A stretch of 64,000 nt of DNA from Roseivirga thermotolerans (GTDB lineage: Bacteria; Bacteroidota; Bacteroidia; Cytophagales; Cyclobacteriaceae), in contig NZ_BNAG01000002.1 in assembly GCF_014653175.1 (NCBI RefSeq), positions 372,001-436,000 on the forward strand. The letters run 5' to 3'. Numbering within the stretch: the stretch's first letter is position 1; every line of letters starts with the position of its first letter. Shown one piece after another: positions 1 to 7,856 of the stretch. The notes below the pieces were generated by a model. It was given only the letters and a program-made list of their open reading frames with translations, searched no databases and was not told the DNA's origin. The translations under genes were made by a program, and so were the position numbers.

Positions 1-192
1 ATCCCTTAGCCCGAGTAAGTAAACTTGCTCTTCATTTCGGGTCTTCCTTCTTTCGTTCCAGTTGTTTATGCTCAGAGCTATGAGAATACCAATTACCACC
101 AGAGTAATTTCTCCAATGGCATATTTTAGATACTTGCTTTTCTCTTGAGAAACCATGAGTTGAAGCCTTATTTTCCTGAAGAATCCAATCAT
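1..192 (-). CDS. DUF6090 family membrane protein (N-terminal part, cut by window edge)
   Basis: Reading the minus strand from an ATG at 192 gives an open frame of 64 codons that runs off the window. The start [12 protein letters not shown], then [10 protein letters not shown] and a hydrophobic helix ending in [11 protein letters not shown] (about residues 25-46) is the typical N-terminus of DUF6090 proteins, small single-pass membrane proteins common in Bacteroidota. No function is established for the family. The ATG overlaps the TGA of the upstream lipoprotein gene in an ATGA, so the two are probably co-translated. The C-terminal part is outside the window. Confidence 0.85.
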   Translation of the reverse strand, partial: MIGFFRKIRLQLMVSQEKSKYLKYAIGEITLVVIGILIALSINNWNERRKTRNEEQVYLLGLRD

Positions 193-1841
193 TTGTTCGG
201 CCTGGTTATGGTCAGAACCTGATCATTTACTCCTGTCATTTGCCAGTGGCCCAGAGATATTGGGATATTGCCAATGCTATTGAGTTGATCGAAAAATTCT
301 TTCAGCTCAAAGTCTTGTTCATTTATGCGGGCATAATCTGCCATGGCGGCTTCCAAAAGGTATTTACCTGTAATGTAGCTGGTGCCGTAGCCGGGCTGTC
401 TGAGGTAGAGATGTTGTTCGAAAATGAGTAACTCCTTTTCCGTTTTCATCCATCCCCTGGGCGTATATTCTGAGTGGATTCCACCGGCTTCTTCCATAGT
501 CATCTCATTGGCATGAGCATAGAGTGAACCCAGGCCTCTGGCTGCCCGTTGGGCAATCATTATATAAACAATTTCTCTAACCCTTGGGTCATCGTTATAA
601 AGGCCAGCCTGCATAAACATTTCTTCTACGGCAGTGGCTGTTCCTTCATTTCTGGAGTCAAAAATATTGTAGAGCAGAGGTCCTCTTCTAATTTCGCTAG
701 AGTGGGGTTCATTGTCCATTCTGGCCAACTCAAACCAGTGATAGAAATGGGAGTATAAGGGGCGCGCATCATAGTGCTCACCAATGGTAAAGAAGTTGCG
801 CTTTTCTTCGGGAATATATTCTCCCAGATGGGCCCTGAGGGCTGGAGCAAAGTAATCTTTAACGCTTACTATGTCTTCATTATTCAGAAAGTTAAGCAAG
901 CTTTTGGCCGACTGCTCGGCCATTTCATTGTAGGCTTCAGGAGAGCTTACTGCTTCGAGCTGCGGAAGAGTTCTGTTTCGGTGCTCTTCGAGCTTGAGGG
1001 AAGACCATGCTCGGGCTAGCTCTCTTTTCAACAACATTACCTCATCTTCCCAGGTCAGCGGTACTAAATGTACATTTTGTAGATACCAGGTATAGTTTTC
1101 TTTACCAATGCCGGAAGGGCCTGTTTTATTGGCTGACTCAGTCTCCAGCCATTCTGCAAAGCTATTTGTAGATGCAATGGCCTTATCTATGGCCTTGGTC
1201 AGTTCCTCGTCTGCCAGAATGCCTTCCCTTGTTTTTATGGAGGCAAGGTTGGCCGATTGTGTTTTGATGTCTCTTATACCGGCTATCCAAAGATCTCTGG
1301 CATTGCCGATTAAGTTTTCTTTGGCTTGATCATTAAATGCAGGAATAGCCTGAATTCCTTTCAAAAAACTATCTCTCTTATCCGCACTCAAAGGAAAGTC
1401 ATAAGTCCATACCTCAACGGTGCCGTGATTGGTTGGGCCTTCATGGGCTGGCACATCGCTTCGTTCCATCCAAACGACTTTGTAGTAGGCCGGGTCTCTT
1501 TGCCATGGTTTCAATATGCGATGGTTAAAATCATAGCCATTCATCTCTGCCCAAACAATATGATAGTCTACCTGTTCGGAAATGCTCCAGCCCGCGGTGT
1601 CCATAGATAGTAATCGGTTTTGAAGCTTCTTGAACTCTCTCCACCTCTGGTTAAAAGTGGTTTCTCTATAGTCAGGAGCCTCATTGTGCAAGGGTGGCTG
1701 CTCAAAAGTGCGCCATTCTTTGAAGAGAGCTGTCAGGTCTTTATAAGATGCCTGGATTTTTACATCGGTCTGATTTTTAGTGTTTTGACAACTTAAAAAA
1801 GAAGCAAAAATGAGAAGGAGTATAATTCTTAAGGTTGGCAT
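189..1841 (-). CDS. DUF885-like secreted lipoprotein
   Basis: A 550-residue protein with a lipoprotein signal: hydrophobic stretch at residues 4-16, then lipobox LSC with the cysteine at 18, so it should be anchored in the envelope. The helical body and the C-terminal region ([12 protein letters not shown], then [19 protein letters not shown]) resemble the DUF885 group of putative metallopeptidase-like proteins. I do not find the HExxPGH-type motif expected of canonical members, although a segment [15 protein letters not shown] occupies the place of the usual EGWA motif. Peptidase activity is therefore uncertain. It overlaps the downstream DUF6090 gene by four bases (ATGA). Family assignment is from recalled similarity and is moderate. 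Confidence 0.6.
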   Translation of the reverse strand: MPTLRIILLLIFASFLSCQNTKNQTDVKIQASYKDLTALFKEWRTFEQPPLHNEAPDYRETTFNQRWREFKKLQNRLLSMDTAGWSISEQVDYHIVWAEMNGYDFNHRILKPWQRDPAYYKVVWMERSDVPAHEGPTNHGTVEVWTYDFPLSADKRDSFLKGIQAIPAFNDQAKENLIGNARDLWIAGIRDIKTQSANLASIKTREGILADEELTKAIDKAIASTNSFAEWLETESANKTGPSGIGKENYTWYLQNVHLVPLTWEDEVMLLKRELARAWSSLKLEEHRNRTLPQLEAVSSPEAYNEMAEQSAKSLLNFLNNEDIVSVKDYFAPALRAHLGEYIPEEKRNFFTIGEHYDARPLYSHFYHWFELARMDNEPHSSEIRRGPLLYNIFDSRNEGTATAVEEMFMQAGLYNDDPRVREIVYIMIAQRAARGLGSLYAHANEMTMEEAGGIHSEYTPRGWMKTEKELLIFEQHLYLRQPGYGTSYITGKYLLEAAMADYARINEQDFELKEFFDQLNSIGNIPISLGHWQMTGVNDQVLTITRPNK

Positions 1842-2077
1842 AGGGTAGATTTTGCTATGATCAAGTTAAGTATTCCTGAGGCTATTAAAAATCCTTCCGG
1901 AAAATCTATGATATGCAAAAACAAGCAGGGTGACCGTGCGATTACCGAGCACCAAAAGGCAGAGATGCCGGGCACTCCGAGAGCCAATTTTGCGTGTAAA
2001 GCCACCTCCAAAGCAGAGAAAATGCTAGGTTGAGCCTTAAACCCAATGGTAGCCAGCCATGGTAGCTTCTGCCTTCC
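1842..2077. other. Intergenic region with possible dispersed element
   Basis: This gap separates the divergent lipoprotein and SulP genes. Positions about 1880-2015 contain a minus-strand open frame (60 codons, reading LGVPGISAFWCSVIARSPC in part) with no start context, no domain and an odd composition. It looks like a conserved non-coding or repeat sequence that happens to stay open, not a gene. I see no RNA terminator. The SulP operator and promoter begin just to the right. Confidence 0.35.
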
Positions 2078-2091
2078 GTAACTTTAGTTAC
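2078..2091. promoter_or_regulatory. Palindromic operator GTAACTTTAGTTAC upstream of SulP gene
   Basis: A 14-base sequence with perfect 5-base inverted arms (GTAAC/GTTAC) around TTTA. An identical copy precedes the CstB-like gene at 3860-3873. In both places the palindrome starts exactly 36 bases before the first base of the -7 box, which centres it near -40, a class II activator position. A dyad of this size is typical of a homodimeric regulator such as a Crp/Fnr protein. The regulator itself is not in the window. Confidence 0.75.
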
Positions 2092-2113
2092 TTTTACAGC
2101 TTCTGAGCCGGCC

Positions 2114-2121
2114 TACTTTTG
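2114..2121 (+). promoter_or_regulatory. -7 box TACTTTTG of SulP gene
   Basis: TACTTTTG matches the Bacteroidota -7 consensus TAnnTTTG exactly. It covers the TTG at 2119 that would be the farthest upstream start codon of the SulP frame, so that TTG is unlikely to be translated. The GTG at 2143 is the better start. Confidence 0.65.
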
Positions 2122-2142
2122 TGTCAGCTAAATCAGAATAAA

Positions 2143-3858
2143 GTGAAGCAGTTTTTACCAATACTTTCCTGGCTACCCAATTATAAAAAGTCGCAGTTCA
2201 ACGGTGACCTGTTTGCAGGTTTAACGGTAGGGGTTATGCTTGTGCCTCAGGGAATGGCCTATGCTTTGATAGCGGGGCTGCCTCCCGTCTATGGTTTGTA
2301 TGCTTCGGTAGTGCCTCAACTCATCTATGCCATTTTTGGTACCTCAAGGCAACTATCGGTTGCTCCGGTGGCTATGGATTCACTGTTGGTAGCTACGGGA
2401 GTATCGGTAATGGCCACTGAAGGCAGTGAGGCGTATATTACATATGCCATCATGCTGGCCTTTTTTATGGGAGCTGCCCAGCTTTTGCTGGGGCTTATAC
2501 GTATGGGGTTTATTACCAACCTGTTGTCGAAACCTGTCATTAGTGGCTTTACCTCGGCTGCGGCACTCATTATAGGGCTCAACCAACTCAAATACATTTT
2601 GGGGGTAGAGTTAGAAAAGAGCAATCAGGTATATAAAATACTATGGAGTGCCATAGGAAAACTCAACGATACCCATAGTATTACCTTACTGATAGGCATT
2701 TTGGGTATTTTTCTTATAAAAGGCAGTAAAAAGATTAGCTCCAAATTGCCGGGGGCATTGTTGGCCGTGGTACTTGGTATTGCCGCGGTAAGCCTTTTAG
2801 GACTCGATAGCCGCGGAGTGAGTATTGTAAGAGATGTGCCGCAAGGTTTGCCGGCCCTGGTTATGCCCGACCTTTCGTTGGAGACTTTTCAAAAGTTGTT
2901 GCCACTATCGCTTACCATTGCAGTGGTGGCCTTTATGGAGGCTTTTTCTGTGGCCAAAGCCATAGAAGCTAAAAAAAGGAATTACAAAGTAGTACCCAAT
3001 CAGGAGTTGGTTGCTCTGGGGGCGGCCAATATAGTGGGGTCCCTATTTCAAAGTTATCCTGTTACCGGGGGCTTTTCCCGTTCGGCTGTTAATTATCAGG
3101 CAGGGGCCAATACACCAATGGCATCCATTATTTCGGCTGTTTTAGTGGCTCTAACCCTGTTGTTTCTTACCCCACTCTTTTATCATTTGCCGCATGCAGT
3201 TTTGGCTTCCATTATAATGGTGGCTGTGGCTGGGCTTATAGATCTGGGCTATGCCCGAACTTTGTGGAAAACCAACAAAATAGAGTTTGGATTGTTGCTG
3301 GCTACTTTTCTGGTCACCCTCCAATTTAGCATGGTTCCCGGTATAGTTACTGGCATAGTGCTTTCCATCCTCATTCTTTTATTCAAGGCTGCCAATCCCC
3401 ATATAGCTGTGTTGGGCAGAGTAAAGGGACTGGAGGAATACCGAAATGTGAAACGATTTGTTGATGTGGAAACCTGGCCTGAACTGTTAGTCATGCGGGT
3501 TGATGCACCTTTTGCCTTTGTCAACATTCAAACCATTAAAGATAGAATACTGGCAGAGGTCCATAAAAGAGATGGCAAGCTTAAATTTGTGGTGCTCGAT
3601 GCCGCTTCTGTGGCCTATGTAGATGCCACTGGTGTAATCGGGTTGAGGGAGTTGATGGATTCGTTGGCCGAAAAAGGAATACGTATTCTCTATGCAGAGG
3701 TAATTGGCCCTGTAAGAGATACTTTCTATCGAAACCGGTTGGTTGAAGGCGAAGCCAGCGAGGTGTTTTTTCTGACCACCAACGATGCGGTAAACTACTG
3801 CCTCTCCGGGGAGTATGCCAATGAAAAAGTGGCCTTGGTAACTCAACGCAATACCTAG
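2143..3858 (+). CDS. SulP family inorganic anion transporter with STAS domain
   Basis: Inner-membrane anion transporter of the SulP/SLC26 family. The N-terminal motif LVPQGMAYALIAGLPPVYGL is diagnostic, about ten or more hydrophobic helices follow, and a cytoplasmic STAS domain fills roughly the last 120 residues with its conserved VDATGVIGLREL segment. SulP members move sulfate, bicarbonate or other anions; the substrate cannot be read from sequence. Its position next to persulfide, thiosulfate and YeeE/YedE genes, and the operator it shares with them, suggests export or uptake of sulfate or sulfite. The GTG start at 2143 is chosen because the upstream TTG at 2119 lies inside the -7 box. Confidence 0.9.
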   Translation: MKQFLPILSWLPNYKKSQFNGDLFAGLTVGVMLVPQGMAYALIAGLPPVYGLYASVVPQLIYAIFGTSRQLSVAPVAMDSLLVATGVSVMATEGSEAYITYAIMLAFFMGAAQLLLGLIRMGFITNLLSKPVISGFTSAAALIIGLNQLKYILGVELEKSNQVYKILWSAIGKLNDTHSITLLIGILGIFLIKGSKKISSKLPGALLAVVLGIAAVSLLGLDSRGVSIVRDVPQGLPALVMPDLSLETFQKLLPLSLTIAVVAFMEAFSVAKAIEAKKRNYKVVPNQELVALGAANIVGSLFQSYPVTGGFSRSAVNYQAGANTPMASIISAVLVALTLLFLTPLFYHLPHAVLASIIMVAVAGLIDLGYARTLWKTNKIEFGLLLATFLVTLQFSMVPGIVTGIVLSILILLFKAANPHIAVLGRVKGLEEYRNVKRFVDVETWPELLVMRVDAPFAFVNIQTIKDRILAEVHKRDGKLKFVVLDAASVAYVDATGVIGLRELMDSLAEKGIRILYAEVIGPVRDTFYRNRLVEGEASEVFFLTTNDAVNYCLSGEYANEKVALVTQRNT

Positions 3859-3859
3859 T

Positions 3860-3873
3860 GTAACTTTAGTTAC
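3860..3873. promoter_or_regulatory. Second copy of operator GTAACTTTAGTTAC
   Basis: Identical to the palindrome at 2078-2091 and placed two bases after the SulP stop codon, ahead of the CstB-like gene. The spacing to the -7-like box at 3896 is again 36 bases. The same sequence and same geometry at two promoters of one cluster is the main evidence that it is a real operator. Confidence 0.75.
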
Positions 3874-3895
3874 CACCGATAAAAGTAGAAGATGT

Positions 3896-3903
3896 TTACT
3901 TTG
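3896..3903 (+). promoter_or_regulatory. -7-like box TTACTTTG of the CstB-like gene
   Basis: TTACTTTG fits TAnnTTTG at seven of eight positions. It lies 36 bases after the start of the operator at 3860, as at the SulP promoter, and 46 bases ahead of the ATG at 3949. An imperfect -7 box is what an activator-dependent promoter would be expected to have. Confidence 0.5.
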
Positions 3904-3948
3904 AACTATACGAACTGAAAATTGAGTTTACAACGATAATAAAGAACA

Positions 3949-5361
3949 ATGAAGATAGATCAGATTTACACCGGATGTTTGGCCCAGGGAGCCTACTACA
4001 TTGAAAGCGATGGAGAGGTGGCCATTATAGACCCACTGAGAGAAACCCAACCTTATGTGGATATGGCTGAAAAGAATAATGCCAAAATCAAATACATATT
4101 CGAGACTCATTTTCATGCCGATTTTGTTTCGGGGCATCTCGACCTGGCGCAGAAGACAGGAGCAACCATTGTGTATGGTCCCGGAGCCACTACGGAATTT
4201 GCCATTCACCAGGCAGCGGATGGAGAAGAGTTTCAACTCGGGAAAGTGAAGATCAGAGTACTTCATACGCCTGGTCATACGCTGGAAAGTTCATGCTTTC
4301 TGTTGATTGACGAAAAAGGAAAAGAGCAGGCTCTTTTTAGTGGAGATACACTCTTTATTGGAGATGTGGGGCGCCCTGACCTTGCTCAAAAAGGTGATAT
4401 TACTCAGGAAATGCTTGCCGGAATGCTGTATGACAGCCTGCGCTCTAAAATAATGACCCTCCCTGATGATGTAACTGTGTATCCGGCTCATGGTGCCGGC
4501 TCCGCCTGCGGAAAGAACATGAGCAAGGAAACAACGGATAGTCTCGGGAATCAGAAAAAAGTGAATTATGCACTTAGAGCCGATATGAGTAAAGAAGAGT
4601 TTATTAAAGAGGTGACGGACGGACTTTTACCCCCTCCTCAATATTTTGCCCAGAATGTGGCCATGAATAAATCGGCCCAAACGCATGGTGTAGACAAAAT
4701 TTTAGAGCGAGGTAAGGTAGCTCTCGATGTAGAAACTTTTGAAGCCATGGCCAACCACGAAGGAGCCCTGGTATTGGATACCCGTAAACCTCAGGAGTTT
4801 GCTTCAGGCTTTATTCCCAACTCCATCTTTATTGGAGTTGACGGAAGCTTTGCCCCCTGGGTGGGTGCTCTGATCCCCGACCTGCAACAACCTATTGTCT
4901 TTATTGCCGAAGAGGGCCGTGAAGAAGAGGTAGTTACCCGTTTGTCACGAGTGGGCTACGACAACACCCTGGGTTACCTTGAAGGAGGTATCGAAGCCTG
5001 GAAAAAAGCCGGTAAAGAGGTAGATACAATCACCTCAGTGAAGGCCGAGGTGCTAAAGGAAAAGCTAGAGGAAGGTAGTGCCAACGTATTGGACGTGCGT
5101 AAGCCGGGAGAATATGAGGCCGAACATATTGAGAAGGCTAAAAACACTCCTTTAGACTTTATAAATGACGAAATGCATCGCATTGAGAAAGACACGGAGT
5201 ATTACATCCATTGTGCAGGAGGCTATAGATCCATGATCTTTTCATCGATACTAAAGTCTCGTGGCTATGACAAAATTATTGATGTACAAGGGGGAGTAAA
5301 GGCCATAAGAGAAGTTGGTATTCCTCTTACCGACTATGTCTGTCCTTCTACACTCAAGTAG
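3949..5361 (+). CDS. CstB-like persulfide dioxygenase-rhodanese fusion
   Basis: Three-part enzyme of 470 residues. The N-terminal metallo-beta-lactamase fold has the ETHE1-type metal site: H54xH56xD58, H63, H110 in PGHTLES, D133 in FSGDTLF and H181 in YPAHGAG. Residues about 260-355 form a rhodanese-like domain whose active loop (AEEGREEE) lacks cysteine. Residues about 365-465 form a second rhodanese with the catalytic loop HCAGGYRS, Cys422. This order, dioxygenase, pseudo-rhodanese, active rhodanese, is that of staphylococcal CstB, which oxidises persulfides and yields thiosulfate. It probably works in the cytoplasm on sulfide-derived persulfide. The thiosulfate could feed the YeeE/YedE and TsdA-like genes downstream. 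Confidence 0.9.
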   Translation: MKIDQIYTGCLAQGAYYIESDGEVAIIDPLRETQPYVDMAEKNNAKIKYIFETHFHADFVSGHLDLAQKTGATIVYGPGATTEFAIHQAADGEEFQLGKVKIRVLHTPGHTLESSCFLLIDEKGKEQALFSGDTLFIGDVGRPDLAQKGDITQEMLAGMLYDSLRSKIMTLPDDVTVYPAHGAGSACGKNMSKETTDSLGNQKKVNYALRADMSKEEFIKEVTDGLLPPPQYFAQNVAMNKSAQTHGVDKILERGKVALDVETFEAMANHEGALVLDTRKPQEFASGFIPNSIFIGVDGSFAPWVGALIPDLQQPIVFIAEEGREEEVVTRLSRVGYDNTLGYLEGGIEAWKKAGKEVDTITSVKAEVLKEKLEEGSANVLDVRKPGEYEAEHIEKAKNTPLDFINDEMHRIEKDTEYYIHCAGGYRSMIFSSILKSRGYDKIIDVQGGVKAIREVGIPLTDYVCPSTLK

Positions 5362-5383
5362 ATAAACCGATAACAAAAACCCT

Positions 5384-5427
5384 CAAGGCCGGCCTGCTTA
5401 CATGAACTCTTTTAGAGGCCGGCCTTG
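5384..5427. other. Intercistronic stem-loop (12-bp perfect inverted repeat)
   Basis: CAAGGCCGGCCT at 5384-5395 is the exact reverse complement of AGGCCGGCCTTG at 5416-5427, with a 20-base loop. No U-tract follows, so it is not a convincing terminator. It sits between the CstB-like and YeeE genes and may protect the upstream mRNA end or lower expression of the distal genes. Confidence 0.55.
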
Positions 5428-5474
5428 TTCGGAATTTCTTTCCAGCTATTTCCAACCATTAATTTATCAATACA

Positions 5475-6041
5475 ATGTTAGAAGCTATTAAGCAGCCATG
5501 GCCGTGGTATGTGGCCGGGCCGGTTATTGCCTTTGTCATGTTCGCCCTTATTTATTTCGGTAACAGCTTTGGCCTTTCAGCCAATTTTAGAAATATATGT
5601 TCTGTATTCGGTGCCGGTAAGTCGTGCGATTTCTTTGCCTTCGATTGGCGCAAGCAGCTCTGGAACCTCGTTTTTCTTGCCGGTACGGTACTGGGAGGGT
5701 TCGTTGCTTCGCAGTTCTTAATGAGTGACACCTCAGTGGCTATTTCCGAAGCTACTGTGGCCGACCTTAAAGCGTTGGGTATCAATAATCCGGGAAATGG
5801 TTTTGTGCCAGCCGATCTCTTTAGCTTTGAATCGCTACTCTCGCTAAAAGGAGTGGTGTTTTTTGTTGTAGGAGGCTTTTTAGTCGGTTTTGGTACGCGC
5901 TATGCCGGTGGTTGCACCAGCGGACACGCCATTAGTGGTCTAAGTGATTTGCAGCCGGCTTCGCTTGTTGCGGTGATTGGCTTTTTTATTGGTGGCTTAC
6001 TTATGACCCACCTTTTACTCCCTCATTTACTCACGCTCTAA
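5475..6041 (+). CDS. YeeE/YedE family sulfur transporter, first half
   Basis: A 188-residue membrane protein with four to five hydrophobic helices. The motif YAGGCTSGHAISGL (Cys147) is the signature of YeeE/YedE (TsuA-like) proteins, in which conserved cysteines pass thiosulfate through the membrane. Full-length family members are about twice this size; here the second half is a separate gene 12 bases downstream, so the two polypeptides probably form one transporter. It lies in the same direction as the CstB-like gene. Thiosulfate is the likely substrate by family and context. Confidence 0.88.
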   Translation: MLEAIKQPWPWYVAGPVIAFVMFALIYFGNSFGLSANFRNICSVFGAGKSCDFFAFDWRKQLWNLVFLAGTVLGGFVASQFLMSDTSVAISEATVADLKALGINNPGNGFVPADLFSFESLLSLKGVVFFVVGGFLVGFGTRYAGGCTSGHAISGLSDLQPASLVAVIGFFIGGLLMTHLLLPHLLTL

Positions 6042-6053
6042 TTCTGTTGCCAT

Positions 6054-6467
6054 ATGAAATATCTTAAATATCTGGTACTTGGGATTGTCTTTGGTATTAC
6101 CCTCACTAAGGCAGAAATCATCTCTTGGTATAGAATCTATGAAATGTTCAAATTCCAGGCTTTTCACATGTATGGGGTAATAGGTTCTGCCGTAGTGCTC
6201 GGCATCGTCATCACCCAAATCATAAAACGAACCCGTATGAAAACCCTGTCGGGGGAGCCTATTGTTATAAGTCCAAAGAAATTTTCAATAGCCCGTTACC
6301 TAATTGGCGGAATCATATTTGGGCTGGGCTGGGCCATGACAGGCGCCTGTCCGGGGCCAATGTTTATTTTAGTTGGTAATGGTGTATTCGTTATATTGGT
6401 AGCCATTGCATCGGGTTTGCTAGGAACCTATGTATATGGACGCATCAAGCATAAACTTCCACATTAG
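6054..6467 (+). CDS. YeeE/YedE family sulfur transporter, second half (DUF6691-type)
   Basis: A 137-residue membrane protein with about four helices. It carries the partner cysteine motif GWAMTGACPGPMF (Cys99), the equivalent of the second cysteine motif of single-chain YeeE/YedE proteins. Split pairs of this kind are common in Bacteroidota and Proteobacteria, usually beside rhodaneses or persulfide dioxygenases, as here. Its stop codon overlaps the next gene's GTG start by one base (TAGTG), implying translational coupling with the porin-like protein. Confidence 0.88.
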   Translation: MKYLKYLVLGIVFGITLTKAEIISWYRIYEMFKFQAFHMYGVIGSAVVLGIVITQIIKRTRMKTLSGEPIVISPKKFSIARYLIGGIIFGLGWAMTGACPGPMFILVGNGVFVILVAIASGLLGTYVYGRIKHKLPH

Positions 6468-7810
6468 TGATAAAGCGATTCATTCTTTTACTGGTGCTTT
6501 TAAGCACTCCTTTTTTAGGCAAAGCGCAGAAAGAGACCAACAAATCACCTCTGTCAATTAAAGGAGTCTTGGGTAGCCGTTATATATCTACCCACAACCG
6601 TGGAGAACTGGCGGACTTCAATGCTCTGATTGGTCAGGGTATGCTGAAGGCGAGCTATAAGGCAAAGCCCTGGTTAAAGTTTTCGGTCCAGTTCAATGGG
6701 GTGTATATACCTTTTAAAGACGGGTTGCTGCGTGTAGATGCTGCAACCGGATCGGGTCCCATTTATGAGGGCAACCTTTGGAACGATAGACTTATGTCCG
6801 GCAATACGCAGTTTAGTCTTCCCGTACTGAATGCCGAACTAGAGTTTAAGAGTCAGTTTCTTACGCTGGGTCGTTTTACTAAAGAGTCGCCCATCATTAA
6901 CCCGGAGCCATGGCCCTTTCCCAATACTATGGAGGGTGTTTGGTATGAAAACTATAGTGCAGAATCTACCTCGTGGCAACTCGGAATAATCCGGAGGGTT
7001 GCCCCCCGGTTTTCTGGAGCCTTTGAGGTGGTAGGGGAGAGCATTGGTGTTGGTGCAACGGGAGTGGACTTTGATGGCAATACTGCTCAATACAGAGGGC
7101 AGATCGATGCCGGGTTAATGCTCATTGCCAATGTTCAGCAACAACTCAACGAAAAGGCCTCTATGAATCTTTGGAATTACTTTGTGCCGAACGTTACCAA
7201 TACTTTTATTGCTGAGTCTAAGCTCCATTTGGCTGATCCGGCCATAAACATTTCCGGAATGGCCATAGTACAAAACCGTTTAGGCGATGGAGGCAATGCC
7301 GCTGAGAGCCTGACTTATCAGAGGGATGATTTAGCGTTGTATCTGGGACTCAGATTGGAAAAACATTTGGAAAAAAATGTTTTTCAGATGAACCTATCCC
7401 GGATTAGTGCGGATGGACGACTGCTGTTGCCACGGGAGTGGGGGAGAGAGCCGTTTTATACGTTTCAACGCAGAACCCGGGTTGAAGGCGCGAGTGATGT
7501 TTGGGCCATAATGCTTAGGTGGCAAAGGTCTTGGGTAACGGATAAGTCTCTCTATCGCTTCTTTACTTCTATAGGAAAAAACAAGATGCCATTGGCTACC
7601 GACTATCCGAAGAACAAATATACTTTACCATCGCATGTACACTGGGACGCTTCCCTGCGTTACCAGCCCATTGCCGGAGATGGTAAGATCACTGCAGAGA
7701 TTTACCTTGCTTATCGCTTTCTGGCCGAAGACATTCAGACTAACTATAATGTCTTAATTAATCGGGCGGACTTCTTTCATGCCGACATTATTTTCAATTA
7801 TAATTTCTGA
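6467..7810 (+). CDS. Outer-membrane beta-barrel protein, porin-like, of the sulfur cluster
   Basis: A 447-residue protein with a signal peptide (MIKRFILLLVLLSTPFLGKAQ, cleavage near residue 20). Many alternating hydrophobic/polar segments follow, and it ends in an aromatic residue (IIFNYNF), all typical of an outer-membrane barrel. I do not recognise a named family. The GTG start overlaps the YeeE second-half stop, so it belongs to the same operon. A reasonable inference is a diffusion channel for thiosulfate, tetrathionate or sulfate across the outer membrane. This rests on context and topology only. Confidence 0.75.
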   Translation: MIKRFILLLVLLSTPFLGKAQKETNKSPLSIKGVLGSRYISTHNRGELADFNALIGQGMLKASYKAKPWLKFSVQFNGVYIPFKDGLLRVDAATGSGPIYEGNLWNDRLMSGNTQFSLPVLNAELEFKSQFLTLGRFTKESPIINPEPWPFPNTMEGVWYENYSAESTSWQLGIIRRVAPRFSGAFEVVGESIGVGATGVDFDGNTAQYRGQIDAGLMLIANVQQQLNEKASMNLWNYFVPNVTNTFIAESKLHLADPAINISGMAIVQNRLGDGGNAAESLTYQRDDLALYLGLRLEKHLEKNVFQMNLSRISADGRLLLPREWGREPFYTFQRRTRVEGASDVWAIMLRWQRSWVTDKSLYRFFTSIGKNKMPLATDYPKNKYTLPSHVHWDASLRYQPIAGDGKITAEIYLAYRFLAEDIQTNYNVLINRADFFHADIIFNYNF

Positions 7811-7856
7811 GGTCTAACACTTTGAGTCTCATTTTAAAATATTGAAATTCAGGGGT

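Noticed and set aside
1829-2011. Minus-strand 60-codon frame as a gene
   Set aside because: No domain, no start context, overlaps the lipoprotein start and looks like translated repeat DNA.
2119-2142. TTG start for the SulP gene at 2119
   Set aside because: The codon lies inside the exact -7 box TACTTTTG, so it would be upstream of the transcript. GTG 2143 gives a normal SulP N-terminus.
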